From: Circinella minor
Taxonomy: Eukaryota; Mucoromycota; Mucoromycetes; Mucorales; Lichtheimiaceae
Direction of reading: 5' to 3'
NCBI GenBank assembly: GCA_016758965.1
Contig: JAEPRB010000356.1
Coordinates: forward strand, 1-31,899
Length of the DNA stretch: 31,899 nt
The translations under genes and the position numbers were made by a program. The notes beneath the pieces were generated by a model, which was not told where the DNA came from, did not search any database, and was given only the letters and a program-made list of their open reading frames with translations. The number at the start of each line of letters is the position of its first letter. Within the stretch, counting starts at the first letter, position 1. Of this stretch, positions 10,537 through 23,600 are shown piece by piece.

Positions 10537-12500
10537 TCATTTTTTAAAAAATATATTAATATTCTCAACCTTTTCATCTTTAAACACATTGAATGCGCAG
10601 GTCAATGTCAATTTCCGCTTATTAGGCCCTGGATACTTCGTTTGTGAACTGAAGGATCCAGTTGCTGTCCACAGTCTTTTGAGCCACTCTGCGTCTGTTA
10701 ATCCAAACGGTACTAATCGAGGATGGTAACTGCTTTGACAAACAGCACCATAACTATACGCATGGAATACAGGTACTGCCATTGGTATATCTTTTAAATC
10801 TTCAAATGCCTACGTAGACATATTGTTAGATTAGAAACACTAATTTCTTTTTTTAACTTACCAATAAGTTTTGTATGAATAATTAAAGTAACTTACTTGC
10901 ATGAGGCGTGGTTTAAGACGGCATGCTACATCATAAAAGACAGCAAGATTTGTACCATACTGTTGCTTTATTTGATTGATGATGCTTAATGTATATACAT
11001 AGCTTTGATAAAGCAAATTTTAGTAAAACAATGCATAGTAATGGAGTATATATTTGAAACACTTACGATTCTCCACCGCGCATACTCATAAAGAAGAGAG
11101 GGAATCCATGGTGAGCACAGGTGGATACAAAGACGCCAGCCTCATCCAATCCTCTTGCATTCCCTTTTCGCTGTCTGCTCAGAGCTTTGAAGGAAGAGCA
11201 TGATGGACGTTGCTACTACAGATTAAATATTAATTGAGTAAAACTGAATAGCAAAGAGTCGATAATATAACATTGTTTGTTTTTCGCACTGGTTCTACAG
11301 GGAAAACTGCTCAGCAATCCAATAGTTTTTAATGCTCTGATAATTTGGATCCAAAATAATGTCACCAGAATCACCAGAAACATTTGTAAGCCTGCGCAAA
11401 GAAAAGTTACCCTCAAATGCAACACACAAAGGTGATGAAGCATCATTGAGGTTCTATAAAAGGTTCTTAAATGAGTGAATAAGAAAAAATGGACGGAGCT
11501 ATAAATAAGGATATGTACCTGATACATGCATGCAGGGCAGATGTCACTTTTGATTAAATTATATGCAATTTCTAAATGGTCTTCGATAACCATTTTCATT
11601 TTTGCATAAATTGGAAGAGTTTTGGTGAGGATGCTTTTAAAAGAGCTAGGAACCTATATTAAAAAATATTTTTATTATACTCAGAAAATGTTCTTTGATC
11701 CCTTCTATAGTCTTGGAAGCATTAGGTACCGTCCGGGGAAATTCCTTTGCCACCACTTTTGCAATGCTTGTAACAGATTGATGCTGCAAGAATTTCTGGC
11801 GAATGTATGATTCCATGACATCGATATGTATAGCTACTTCAGGTTTCAAATGTGAGGAAGGTACCATGTGGGATTCCATGAGAATTATTGGCAAAGAAAA
11901 GCCCTGACATGTTTTGCAAGAAGAAACATGGATATCATATTTGATACCTTGTACGAAATTTTAGTACGGAATTCTTACTGCATTGATGTATATATATTTA
12001 GAGTGATCGCTGACCACATTTGAAAACACAGGTAACTTTACTAGTATCCATAAAGTCACAACTGCACCTTCTTGTCTGGACAAAATCCAACGTGGTGACA
12101 GCGTAAGAAGGTGAAATATTGTAATATTGTTCGTCATAGTTGAATTATCAGTGGCCATAGATTCAAATATCTCGTTTTGATATTGATCTGATCAGTAATC
12201 ATTGTCGCAATCGTCATTATACCCAAGATAAGATTCAACTTTATTAGTGAGTAACGTGGGTGAGCTTGTTTGCTCATTTGAGACAGGCCCTGATAACACG
12301 GAGCATAAATTACCTTAGTCTTCATAAAAAGCTACTATTGATCGCTGCATCACAGATTTCGAAGGTCGTTTACTTTTCAGTGATTTATATGCTTTACAGA
12401 TTATGATCCCAGTGAGAAAAATCATTTTTGATCTGCCGATCTGTTTCTTGAATGAGCGGTTTCTTTTTTTCCGAGACGCGTATTGACAGCTTTAATTTTT
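10537..12500 (-). pseudogene. Degenerate KDZ-family transposase
   Basis: Minus-strand pieces follow the order of Kyakuja-Dileera-Zisupton transposases. A Cys-rich piece (RRCSCDF and VFKCGQ, about 12000-12090) comes first. Next are a helical piece at 11646-11894, an exon ending CPACMYQ at 11519, an exon at 11453-11299 with VAFEGNFSLRR (the family's DGNF..KR block), and an exon near 11213-11067 with GNARGLDEAGVFVSTCAHHG. An exon at 11002-10897 carries AVFYDVACRLKPRLMQ. An exon from 10809 carries VFHAYSYGAVCQSSYHPRL and FGLTDAEWLKRLW. The family usually has DGE..ER..S at the last motif; here it is DAE..KR..T, so an acidic residue is replaced. The exon at 11453-11299 runs into TAG (11295-11297) and does not join the next piece in phase, and the first pieces are frameshifted. 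A 5' piece may reach 12500 (KPLIQETDRQIKNDFSHW). Relic, probably not active. Confidence 0.8.
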
Positions 12501-13190
12501 TTGTACAATAAACAGTTGCAGTTTGGTAGTTTCTTGAATTGAAGCCGTCAAAGAAGTTAATTAGGAAGTATTTTGAAAATCAATAATTCACGATTTGTAG
12601 TAACTCTTTCTTGGCAATTAAATCATAATCAACATTGTCATTACTGTTATTATTATTATTATTATCAGTAAATATTATATATTGCAGTACTTTTAGAAAA
12701 CCTATAAATATTTTCATCACAATTACTACGTAAATAAAGAATTATCTTTTTTACTTTATCCTTTATTCTTTCATCTTCCTTTACTACTTTTATTTTATTT
12801 TGCCACTGTATTATACGCTAAAAACATTACGACACTTTAACCTACCTCTACAATTTGGTTTTATCTAATATATTTTTTGATAGCGATAATGATCACGCAA
12901 AATCTTTCTCCATGGCATTGAGTTGTCGAGGAACCGGACCAATATGTCATTTTTATTCTAGTAAGGATTTATTATGCTTTAACTCATAAAAATTAAACCA
13001 TAAAATTATCAATAATAATATTTTGTTAATAATAACATACTGTCCATGATTCCTATACCACTGTTCGGATGACAACCCCTCTTTACAAGTAAGCAATAGT
13101 ACCCAATTGTTTTCACGTCTGGAGTCTTTTATACATAAAAATATTCAAAATACAGTCAATTGCTGGAATTGAAACATTAATAGATAACCT
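12501..13190. other. Gene-free spacer between two transposon relics
   Basis: AT-rich, with a (TTA)n run at about 12648-12665. I found no hAT-type terminal inverted repeat or 8-bp target duplication here, so the left end of the hAT relic is not defined. Confidence 0.4.
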
Positions 13191-13193
13191 GGT

Positions 13194-15135
13194 TTGACCA
13201 AGAACCATCGGGTAACAGTCGAAAAACAACCCGATGGTAAAAAGAAGTATACTTTTCAATATACATATAGTAATAGTCATGTCTGCAGTATAAAGCGCAT
13301 TTTACTAATACGTAAGAAAGTATTTACAACAAATATGATCGACCATAGGAGGTCAAATCACAGAATCACCAAAAATTCTCCGGCAAGAGGTGTAGTCGTT
13401 ACCCACAACAATCAAAGATATCGAGCTCTGAGTGCCAATACCCTCAAAAGATACCTACATGATCACCCTTTACGACGATTCGAAAAAACAAGTGATGGAG
13501 GAATTGTGGTTAGTACCCTATTTTCCATACACCACCGATAGTTGGACAACAGTAAATATGAAACACTCGTTTTTGCGAATCACTGATCACTGGATCAATC
13601 AATACTGGACATATTGGTTATCAGATGCATTCGAGCTTTTAAAGGAATAGCATACTGGTAATTATTTGGCAGCCACAATAATAAAGTTCTCCAGGAACCT
13701 GATTGGACAAACAGCCTTTTTCTTAACAATAGACAATGTTTCAAATATGTACATAATGGCGACTAAATTACAAGAAAAACTTTTTTCTGACGCGTTCTCT
13801 GCAATCAACAGCCATATTATTTGTATTAGACACGTAATAAATTTGATGGAACAAGACGCTATTAATAAGGGCTACAAACAAGAGCTTTTGAGAATGATCA
13901 GTTGGATGAATCTGAAAGAGGTGAACCTTTTGAAGTTAAATATTTCATATATATTCTTCTCCTTCATACATGTATATATATTCTCAATTACGTACATAAT
14001 CTATAAATTTATAGCATCTGCTGATATCATCAGACATCTACGTGGAGGTATTATTGCTATCCGTTCATCACCACAAAGACGTAACCGATATATAAAAAAT
14101 TCCAGTCTGGTTGAACCAAAATTGAAGCCGATCCAGCTTGTATTGGATGTTCGCACACGATGAGATTCAACATACAATATGTTGCGGGGTGCTTTTCTGC
14201 AAAGATCAGCATATAATGCAATGACATATGATGATAACTTAAAACGATATGCATTATCAACAAGTGATTTCCCACATATTGGACGGTTACAAGAGTTCTT
14301 CGCACCTTTTGTTAAGTTTCAAAAAAAGATGAGCGCGCAAAAATGTCCAACGATTAATACAGAAACAACCGCATATAACCAGCTCTTCAGCCATTTGAAT
14401 AAATATACAAGATCACCAAGCATTGTAAGTACTATTTTAAAATATTATTATCTCCACCCAACATTTAATTTCATATAAAAATACTAAATATTTACTTATA
14501 CCTTATAGTATGATCCTGATTTGTTGAATGCTGCTCAAGTTGCCTTTGAAAAGCTGAAGAAACATTATTCGCGAGCAACACAGGTCGTTTACTCCATCTC
14601 GCAAGTCTTGGATCCTCGCTGTCGATATACTTGGTGGTCTTATGTTAATTGACCCCAGTCTTGGATCTCAAACGCCAAGAAGCAGGTTGGAGAAAAGTGG
14701 AGTAAATTCCAGCCGGCGATATCAGATCAAGACTTGGCGATTGACGAAGACGACGGTTACGAGCCAAGTTTTGGTCAAACTGATCCATTGCAGGCATATC
14801 TTGCTGAGCCAACAAATTCAAAAGCTGACGTTATGCGATTTTGGAAAGGACAAGAAGAAGCAGCAGGTGACATTAAGAATGGTAGACCTGATCCACTTTA
14901 TATGATGGCAAGGCGTTATTTGGCTGTACCAGCAAGTTCACTCCCGAGTGAACGTTGCTTTTCGCGTGCTGCAATATTCATTCCACAGCAGCGTAGTCGT
15001 TTGCTGCCAAGTGCTCTTAAAGAATCTGCTCTTCTCGATTCGTGGTTCAAGTACTTTGTTGGTAGAAGCGCAAATCTGATGGATGTATTCGAGGACGAGT
15101 GGAATAACAGTGAGAATAATGACCAAGACCAATGA
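13194..15135 (+). pseudogene. hAT-family transposase relic
   Basis: The frame from about 13432 shows hAT blocks in order: PSKDT, TTDSWTTVNMKHSFLRITDHW, then HTGNYLAATI, LTIDNVSNMY and HIICIRHVINLMEQDA. After a probable intron (about 13921-14014) come DVRTR-DSTYNML and FPHIGRLQEFFAPF, then an intron at 14425-14508. The last part (14509-15135) has SQVLDPRCRY, RRYLAVPASSLPSERCFSRA and RSRLLPSALKES, the C-terminal hAT dimerisation region. Lesions are a frameshift near 13430, TAG at 13648-13650 just before HTGNYL, TGA at 14161-14163 inside DVRTR(W)DSTY where the family has Trp, and TGA in WWSYVN(stop)PQSW near 14653. The piece at 13194-13430 is probably the N-terminal region in another frame; no clear BED zinc finger is visible. 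Confidence 0.85.
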
Positions 15136-15773
15136 AAAGAATCTGAAGAATAATAATATTTGTTTTCCTTTAAGACACCTCCCCCATATCATATATTTAT
15201 TTTTCTTTTGCGACAAATAAACATATATTTCTACGTACGTATTTATGTAGAAAAAATTATTTATTATAAATACCTATAATAAGTACGTAGGTATTACTGT
15301 TTACTTTTCTTTTTTTATTCATTATTCATGAAAATAATAGGTTCCCTCCAACTATAGCATTTAAATTCTTAAGCTATCTTGATATTACACTTATACAAAA
15401 AAAAATCATTAGCTACTATATCTTTTCTTAGTTTCTATATATACACAACCCTCTCCAATCTACAAAAATTAAAAATTAAAAATACTAATTATAAGTTCAA
15501 GTAAGAAAGAGTGATTATATAGAAATAACGATGTTATTAAGTTCAGTGTCATTGGAAAACGTAAGATCAATGGTAAGTTGTTGACAACATATTACAAACC
15601 GGAGTTTTGGTGAACCGTTTAATCCAGAAGCAAACCTTATTTTGGTAATTTCACATGGTTGTGAGACTTTATTCATTTGTCATTGATAATCTTAGTATGT
15701 GGGGTATAAAAAAAATTATCAAGTGACAGCATACCTTTACACCTTTATTTAAATATTATTATAATACAAAAAA
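15136..15773. other. Intergenic stretch upstream of the isomerase gene
   Basis: AT-rich and gene-free. It contains the 3' flank of the hAT relic and the presumed promoter of the next gene. No hAT terminal repeat was recognised. Confidence 0.4.
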
Positions 15774-17286
15774 ATGTCGAAATACCAATACGAGACAATT
15801 AAAGTTCAAGTGTTTTCTGATGGAGTTGCTCATGTCGAATTAAATCGTCCAAAGGTAAAATAAATACATAAATAAATCATTCATTCTTGTTGTTTTTGCA
15901 TAGTGTTAATAAATTACTGGTTTTTGACGATTCTTAAATAATAAATAGCGTCTCAACGCCTTTAACGAAAGGTAATAACAAAATAGTTGTGCCATTTAGT
16001 AGAAAAAGAAAAAGAAATTATATATCAACTATTAAATATATCAATTATTATTATATTATAGATTAGTGACCGATATCGGTAAATGTTTTACAGATATTGG
16101 TGCTGACAGTGATATTCGGGTTATTGTTTTATCTGGTTCCGGTCGAATGTTTACTGCTGGTTTGGATTGTAAGTAGTTGTCGACTATCTTTTATTATATT
16201 ATAACAATTAATTAATATATAATATTAGTGTCAGAAAATGTATTGTTAAAAGAGCAAGGTGATATGGATGTTGCGAGAAAAGCTTTCAATTTGCAAGAAC
16301 ATATCCGGGTAAAAATAATATAGCTATTCTATTAAACGGGATATCTATAATATATTATTGACAATGAAATACTTATAGTGGTTCCAAGGAGCAATGACAT
16401 CACTTGAAAAATGCCCCACCCCAATCATTGTAGCGATGCATAATGGTGTGTTTGGTGCTGGTGTTGATTTATGTACAGCTGGCGATATTCGTTATGCTAC
16501 CAAGGACGCATTCTTTTCTGTCAAGGTAAAACACTAATTTATGTAATTATGTAAACAGAATACAGTATGAAATAATAAACGAATTATATCATAATAGGAA
16601 GTGGATGTAGGTCTCGCTGCTGATGTTGGTACTTTGCAACGCTTACCCAAAGTCGTTGGTAACGCTAGTTTGGTCCGTGAATTATGTTATACCTGTCGCA
16701 CGTAAGTATAAATAGAAATGATAATTGTAATAATGATCTTACTTATATATAAATGTTTTGATAGCATGTATGCAGATGAGGCATATCGGTGTGGTCTAGT
16801 CAACAAAGTTTTGGATACCAAGGAACAACTCATGGGTTCGTATATGAAAGCTCAATTGGGGGAGGGGAAGTGAAATATAAACAAAATGAGAAATCTAACT
16901 GTTTAATCTAGAGGAAGCTTTCAAAACTGCCAAGCTCATTGCAAGCAAATCACCTGTAGCCGTAGTTAGCACAAAGTAAGAGGAAAAATTGAATATTGCG
17001 AAGCTTTTCGGTAATACTAATCACAAGTTAATTATTGTATTACTATAGGCATTTGTTGAACTACTCTCGTGATCATAGCGTTGATGAAGGCTTAGCATAT
17101 ACCGCAGTTTGGAACAGTGCTATGCTTATGACTGAGGTGAGAAGGATAATATAATAATAATAGAATTAAGGAAAATAATCCATAAAGTCTAAATAATAAT
17201 TAATATTGTATATATAATTATAGGATATCCCCAAGAGTATTGAAGCCTTTGTTACAAAGAAATCTGCTACTTATTCCAAACTTTAA
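15774..17286 (+). CDS. ECH1: Delta3,5-delta2,4-dienoyl-CoA isomerase, peroxisomal (ECH1 type)
   Basis: Crotonase-fold enzyme that isomerises 3,5-dienoyl-CoA to 2,4-dienoyl-CoA in beta-oxidation of unsaturated fatty acids with odd-numbered double bonds. Ten exons: 15774-15854, 15949-15971, 16062-16168, 16229-16308, 16379-16525, 16598-16701, 16765-16835, 16912-16975, 17049-17136 and 17224-17286. They join in phase to 275 aa. The oxyanion-hole regions are SGSGRMFTAGLD (about 59-70) and HNGVFGAGVDL (118-128). The block KEVDVGLAADVGTLQRLPKV matches the ECH1 group; Asp127, Glu147 and Asp155 sit at the spacing of the three acidic active-site residues of rat ECH1. This separates it from plain enoyl-CoA hydratases. 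The protein ends in SKL, a type 1 peroxisomal signal, and has no evident mitochondrial presequence. All donors are GT, with a weak GTTCGT donor after exon 7. Confidence 0.93.
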
Positions 17287-17676
17287 ACTATAATTGAAAC
17301 TTATATTACATTATACTTGGATTATTATAATAATAAATTATGCATCAAAAATATATGAAATACCTTATTTGCTTTGTTTAACAAAAATAAGATGGGCATC
17401 CCCTTCACACCCACACCCCTAACGGAAAAAAATTGTCCGAACATACAAAAAAGTTTGATGTCACGTGCACTCCGTTTTTTCTGTGCGCGCTGTCTAAACT
17501 CTTTTTCTAAGCATTTTTTTTGTCACGCTTGTCTCTTTTTTTTTTTTCTTACTATCTTTTTAGTGAACCAAGTCTATGGCTTGTCTCATTAAACAAAAAG
17601 AAAAATAAAACATTTTTATATACACATATATTTACAACAAAAGTATAATAAGAAGGAAAAAAGAAAAGTGGTCATC
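17287..17676. promoter_or_regulatory. Spacer with isomerase 3' end and UBR1 promoter region
   Basis: The isomerase has a likely poly(A) signal, AATAAA, at 17332-17337. The rest holds T-rich tracts (about 17505-17565), as seen ahead of other genes in this window, and is probably the promoter and 5' UTR of the E3 ligase gene. No specific factor site is claimed. Confidence 0.45.
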
Positions 17677-20600
17677 ATGTCAAGTTCAAATGCAACACCA
17701 ACAACGGCAAATATTAATAATGACACAACAACTCCTGTAAGTGCAGAACAACTCAAGAATTTCCTTCAAGAGGCACCTGCCATGTATAAATACCGTTTAC
17801 ACCGAGGAGCTGAACGACAAATTTTGACGAATTGTTATCGACTATTATGGGGAAATAATCGAACATTAATGAAAAAGTATTTTTTTACTTCAACTATGGA
17901 AACGGGTGACGAAGACAATGACGACAGTGACAATTTATCTACGCTTTTAGAAAAATATAACTTATTTAAAAGCAGTGACGACGATAATACAGTTGCAGTA
18001 CCGTCAAACCCGGATAATGTCCTCGTTGATTCTTCATCAGACGAACCAGAGTATTGGGAAAGTCAACGTGGTAAACAATGTGGTCATTTATTTAAAAAAG
18101 GCGAAAGTGTCTATCGATGCAGGTAAATAATAATAATCAATATTATGTTGATATATCACTGTTTATACCTTTTTCTTCTTTCCCGCTCTCGCTCTCTCTC
18201 TGTGTGTGTAACGGAAAGTTTGTCAATTAAAAAGAAAAAGCATACGTTCTGATATTGATCAAATTAAACAAAAATAAATGGATTAGGACATGTGGATTGG
18301 ATGATACTTGTGTACTTTGTGCTCGATGTTTTCACGCTACAAATCATGATGGCCATGATGTAAAAATTTGGATTAGTCGAGGTGCTGGTGGTTGTTGTGA
18401 TTGTGGTGATCCAGAAGCTTGGAAAATTCCATTAGAATGTAGTATACATTCCCTTTCAGTTGCTCCTTCGACATCAGCAACATCATCAACAGCAGCAGGG
18501 ACAATAGAAGATGCATCAACAACATTAGACGACCAAAAGAAATCAACATCACGTAAAGTACAACTTGAACCAATCTCATCAGTAACACCTGAATTATTAC
18601 AACAAATCAAAGCAACTATTCAAGTTGTCATGGATTATATTTTGGAAACATTTGCTACGAGCCCAGAAGACCTTTCGCTCCGCAATAAACAGCAAATTGA
18701 ACAAGACTGTGAAGCGAGTGACAAAGCATTAGGAATGATTGATAGTGGTCATCGACGTATGTACGCGTGTATTTTGTGGAACGATGAGCGTCATTCATTC
18801 GATGAGGTGATTGATGTGGTAAAGAGAGCCACCGGTTGCACTAAACTACAAGCCAGTAAAGTTGCTGAAAATGTAGATGCATATGGTCGACACGTTATTG
18901 AAACATCATCAAGATTGGATGACCTGATACCCATTGCAACTGAAATCAATCGAATTAAATTAGCCGTCACCATTCGGTCTTGCAAGGATACTGTTCGTGA
19001 ACAAATTTCTGGATTATTGTTGGATTGGCTCAAGGACTTGATTAGTGGTCGATTCACTTTCTTTAGTAATGTTCAAGGTGGAAATTGTATCCTTCGAGAT
19101 ATCATTTGTGAAGTTCTTTGTGAAGATTATTCTCTTCGACCCGAATTAGCTGCTTTATCCACTCGATCAAGAAGAGGTACTGTTTCTGATGTCGATTTAG
19201 ATTATGATTACGAATTTGATGGTACTGGTACAGAAGATGAAGCAGGAGAAGGTGATCCAGGTGAAGATATGTTTGACGGAGCTATGATGGTGGATGATGG
19301 TGAGGGAATGTTCTTTCAACCTCCTGACGTTGATATCGATTGGATAGAACCGGGTGATGAAGAGGATGATGATGAGTTTCAACCTGAAGGTAGTGATTAT
19401 GGTGATTATGAAGATGAGGATGATAGCGGTAGCGATGATATTGGACCACGCATCCATAATCCATATACAAGTCAGGACGTTGAAATGCGAAACGCAAGTG
19501 ATGACGATGACGATGACACCCATGACCAAAATGATCGACATCGCCGCCTTCGACGTCGTCAACAAGAAGTACATCAAGACACTAGATCAGATGCTGGTGA
19601 CGCGACAACTTCACCCCCTCCTCATTCCCCTCATACACACCAACGATTCGATTCACCTCCAATTACTACAGCAGAAGAAACAGCTACTTCCAGTGTCGGC
19701 AATACCTCAGCACCACGAACACCACCTCATCGACGCCTTTCACCAGGTCGACAACATGACATCATCGACCTCAAGTATGATTTAAACGAATGGCTCACAT
19801 ATACAGATCAACTTGAACGGGACGAACGTAACACTGCAAAAATATTAAATTCACCTTTGTCTCCCAATTGCAAGCAATTATCAGAAACTGACGAAAATAT
19901 TAAACGAGAATTCAATCGTAAACTTCGACTCGATTATCTTTTACAGTATGATTTACGCTTATGGAAGACAGCTCGTGCTAGCATCAAGGATTTATTAATT
20001 GGCACTCTTGTTTCTAACTTTGATTATCGTCCCATAATCGGTAAATTATAGCGAAATATGACTCGTTTCTTTATTTTTTATAGTTTAGTTATTATCTATC
20101 AAATTGTTATTTTCTTTGTCACTTATTCTCGCTCTTCATTTGATAAATATCAAAAATATAGGTATTCGATTTGCACGCAATTATCCAGAATTATTAGATG
20201 CATTTTTCCTCAAGGATCGTGAACCAGAACATTCCATCACAACGTTATCAGTTCAATTGTTGACTGTACCTACTGTCGCAGCCACTCTTGTCAAAGAGTA
20301 TAAATTCTTTGGAATTGCATGTTCAATCTTGGCAAATTTCTTTTTAACGGATAGTATCCATATGCTACTTCCTGAAGAGTATCATAACATGCAAGTCGAT
20401 TGTTCGTCACGTGCTATCAAACGACCACGATTTGCCATGACATTTTACGACATTCGTTATGTTTTGAACGCCGAATTAGTCAAATCTGAAGTGTGTCATC
20501 AACCATTATATTTACGTCATTTCCTGGATATGTTATTTCAATTTCAAGCTATGGATCCATTGGTTCGTAAGGATAATGTCCACGTGGAATACGAATCAAC

Positions 20601-23600
20601 TTCGTGGGTAAATGCTTTCAATGTTACATTACAAATATCAAAACTTTGTCGTTTGTTCGCAGATTGTTTTGTATCACTTTATCAAGAACAAGAACAACAG
20701 AAAAGTTTGGAAGCATCTCAATCTCTTGTTCGTTCGATTTTACGCGTTCTTTATGCATTACAAACTTGGTCACCAAGATTGACAGAAACAGCAGCACAAA
20801 TAGCACGACAAGCAGCAGGACCTACATCAATCAATGAACAAGGAGAAACAATTGATCAAAATGGACAAGTAGTAGATGAAGAAGGTTATGGATATTTGAT
20901 TAAGGGAGTTGATCAACAAAAGATGAAATCATTTGAATCGCCTGCAGCTGGTAAAATGACGATTATCAAATATGATATTGCAAAAGAACCAGTTTCGTTC
21001 CATCATCCTTATCATTGGTTATTGGCTGAATTATTGTCCCACGTCCGATTACTTAAAGATGATACGTTACGTCAACTTGGATGGACCAATGGATTTAAGA
21101 GTGTACTTGATAAATTCAATGAACATGACTCCTCTAGAGAAACCTTTTTGGCTATTTTGGAATATCCACTTCGTATGCGTGCTCTGTTGGCCCAAGCTAA
21201 TTGTGGTGTATGGGTTCGAAATGGTTTTGGTATTCGAAATCAGGTAATTCATTATTTAGTCTCTTTGTACATATTTATTTATTTTTTAAAAAAAAATCGT
21301 TTATGGAATGAAAGTACTTATTTATATTATTATTGTTTTGTAAAAAAAAATATAATAACAGGCACGAACTTATCGTGATGTGAGTGTACGTGAATATACC
21401 TATGATTGGGATTTATATCTACTTCAAGTGGGTCTTGCCATGACTCGACCAGACCATATGTTAGCTACTATGATTGATCGATTCGACATCACAAACTGGT
21501 TCAACGGCAAACCAGAAAAGGCACACCCCTATTATGATGCATCCCAAATGACCACCATGGTGGAAGAATTTACTGACTTTTTGGTCATTTGTGCTACTGA
21601 ACGTGGATACGCTTCTGATATGCCAATTGAAGAGAAGATCCGTCGCGCCATCATCCAATATTTGGGTTTATCCAGTATGGCCTATTCCGAATTAGTAAAA
21701 GTCTTACCAGACAGTCTTAGTGACCATGCCTCATTTGATCAACACTTGGGTGAATTATCCAACTACAAACCTCCTTCGGGATTAAATGATCATGGACGTT
21801 ATGAATTGAAAGATGAATACTATAATGACTTGGATCCTTACTTTTGGCAATTTTCACGAAACCAACGAGAAGAAGCCTTTGAGAAACTTCGTATTCGACA
21901 TAACAAGAATGCTCGTGACAAACAAGAACGAGAAGTGAACAAAGAGGAGTTCTTTATCTTGCCCAGATTGCGTAAAATCCCCAAGGATGGCCCATTCAAA
22001 TATTTTGGCAACTTTTTACAATCACATATGATGGTTCAAATTGTCTTGTATGCATTATGGAACTCACGTACGACCAAGTCTTCTGGTGAATTGATATTGG
22101 ATGATGCATTGTATTTAGCTATGGTGGCTGTCACCGATGAAAATACTGAAGCATTTTGTAAGCAACAAACGTTAACCAAGGGTAAATCTCGTGCGAATGC
22201 ACCACAACCGACTGTTGATAACTTTGTGGAATATGCTACCAATGACAAGTTCCCTGTTACAGTGGGTGTTGAACGAGAACACATTTCTTTATTGACTGTA
22301 CTGTTAAGATTTATGGGTGATAAGGAATATAAGCATATCCATGAAAGATGTAAATATATTATTGACAAAATGGAGGAAAGAGGATGTCCTGACGAGGCCA
22401 AGCAAATGATTTCTGAATGGAGAGCATTACATCAAGCGGCTCAAGAAACGACAAACGAAGAAGAGAAAAACGATGCTGTTGCCAAATATGAAAAGAAAAA
22501 AGCTGAAGCTAAAGCACGACAGGAGAATATCATGGCACAATTTGCTCAAGCTCAATCTCAATTTATGTCACAATATGCTGATATGTATGATGACGAGGAG
22601 GACGAGGATAATGAAGAGAGTATGGATAAAGATGGCGTTGATCATGTTGATCAAGGGGAAAAAACGAATGGTGATGTCGAACGAACATGTCATTTTCCTG
22701 CTGGAACATGTATTGTTTGTCAAGAAGAGCTTGATCGATCACGACTTTATGGTGTTCTTGGTTTGGTTCAAAAATCCAAGACTGTTCGTCAAACACCATT
22801 ACACAACTCAGAAGTCATGTTTGATGTGTTTGAAACAGCTCAAGGTCGCGATACTTGGAAACAACATGTAGATGCTACGACACAAGATAAGAACAGTAAT
22901 GGTAGTAAACGTACAACGTCAGCAACATCTACCACTTCGACATCACCCGTACTGAATGGATTCCCCACTGATGCTCACGTGGAAGGGTTACATATTTCAA
23001 CATGTGGACATTTAATGCACGCACACTGTTTTAATGGCTATCAAGAATCGGTTGACAGTGATACTATTAATCCTCTTCGAGCTCTGATGCCACAGCTTAG
23101 ACATAAGCAATTTCTTTGTCCACTCTGTAAGGCACTTGGTAATGTGCTGTTACCCATTGTATGGAAAGGTAAAAAAGAATCATATCCTGGACCTATGGTT
23201 CCCAAAACATCTTATCAAGACTTGGGTGATATGGCTAAAGACCTGATGAATCAACTCGAAAATGAAATTGGCACTGGTGATCGAAAGATGCCTGGTGGCA
23301 TCGACGAAGATATGGATCCACAATCATCAGAACTTGGTGTCGAGATTGAAAATGTGGATGCTTTACGACGACTTTATAATCAACTTCGTACAGCTATGAA
23401 AGGAGGAAACAATAGTTTAATTATTCAGGACGGCAGTATATCACCAGGCCAATTACGCGCTTCATTGTTGGAATTATACAATATGTACGCCTATGCTATT
23501 GCATCCATGGAAATTGCCCAGCGAGGTGATCATGGTGTACGTGCACGTGATTTAAGTGTAGAACACACCGGTACATATTTGGATGATATTTCATCTCAGA

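Noticed and set aside
13648..14655. TGA read as tryptophan, suggesting a changed genetic code
   Set aside because: The UBR1 gene ends in TGG TGA and the other housekeeping genes use Trp TGG only, so pseudogene decay explains the stops.
19197..19577. Minus-strand open frames opposite the acidic region of the E3 ligase
   Set aside because: They arise as the complement of GAT-rich acidic codons and have no independent support.
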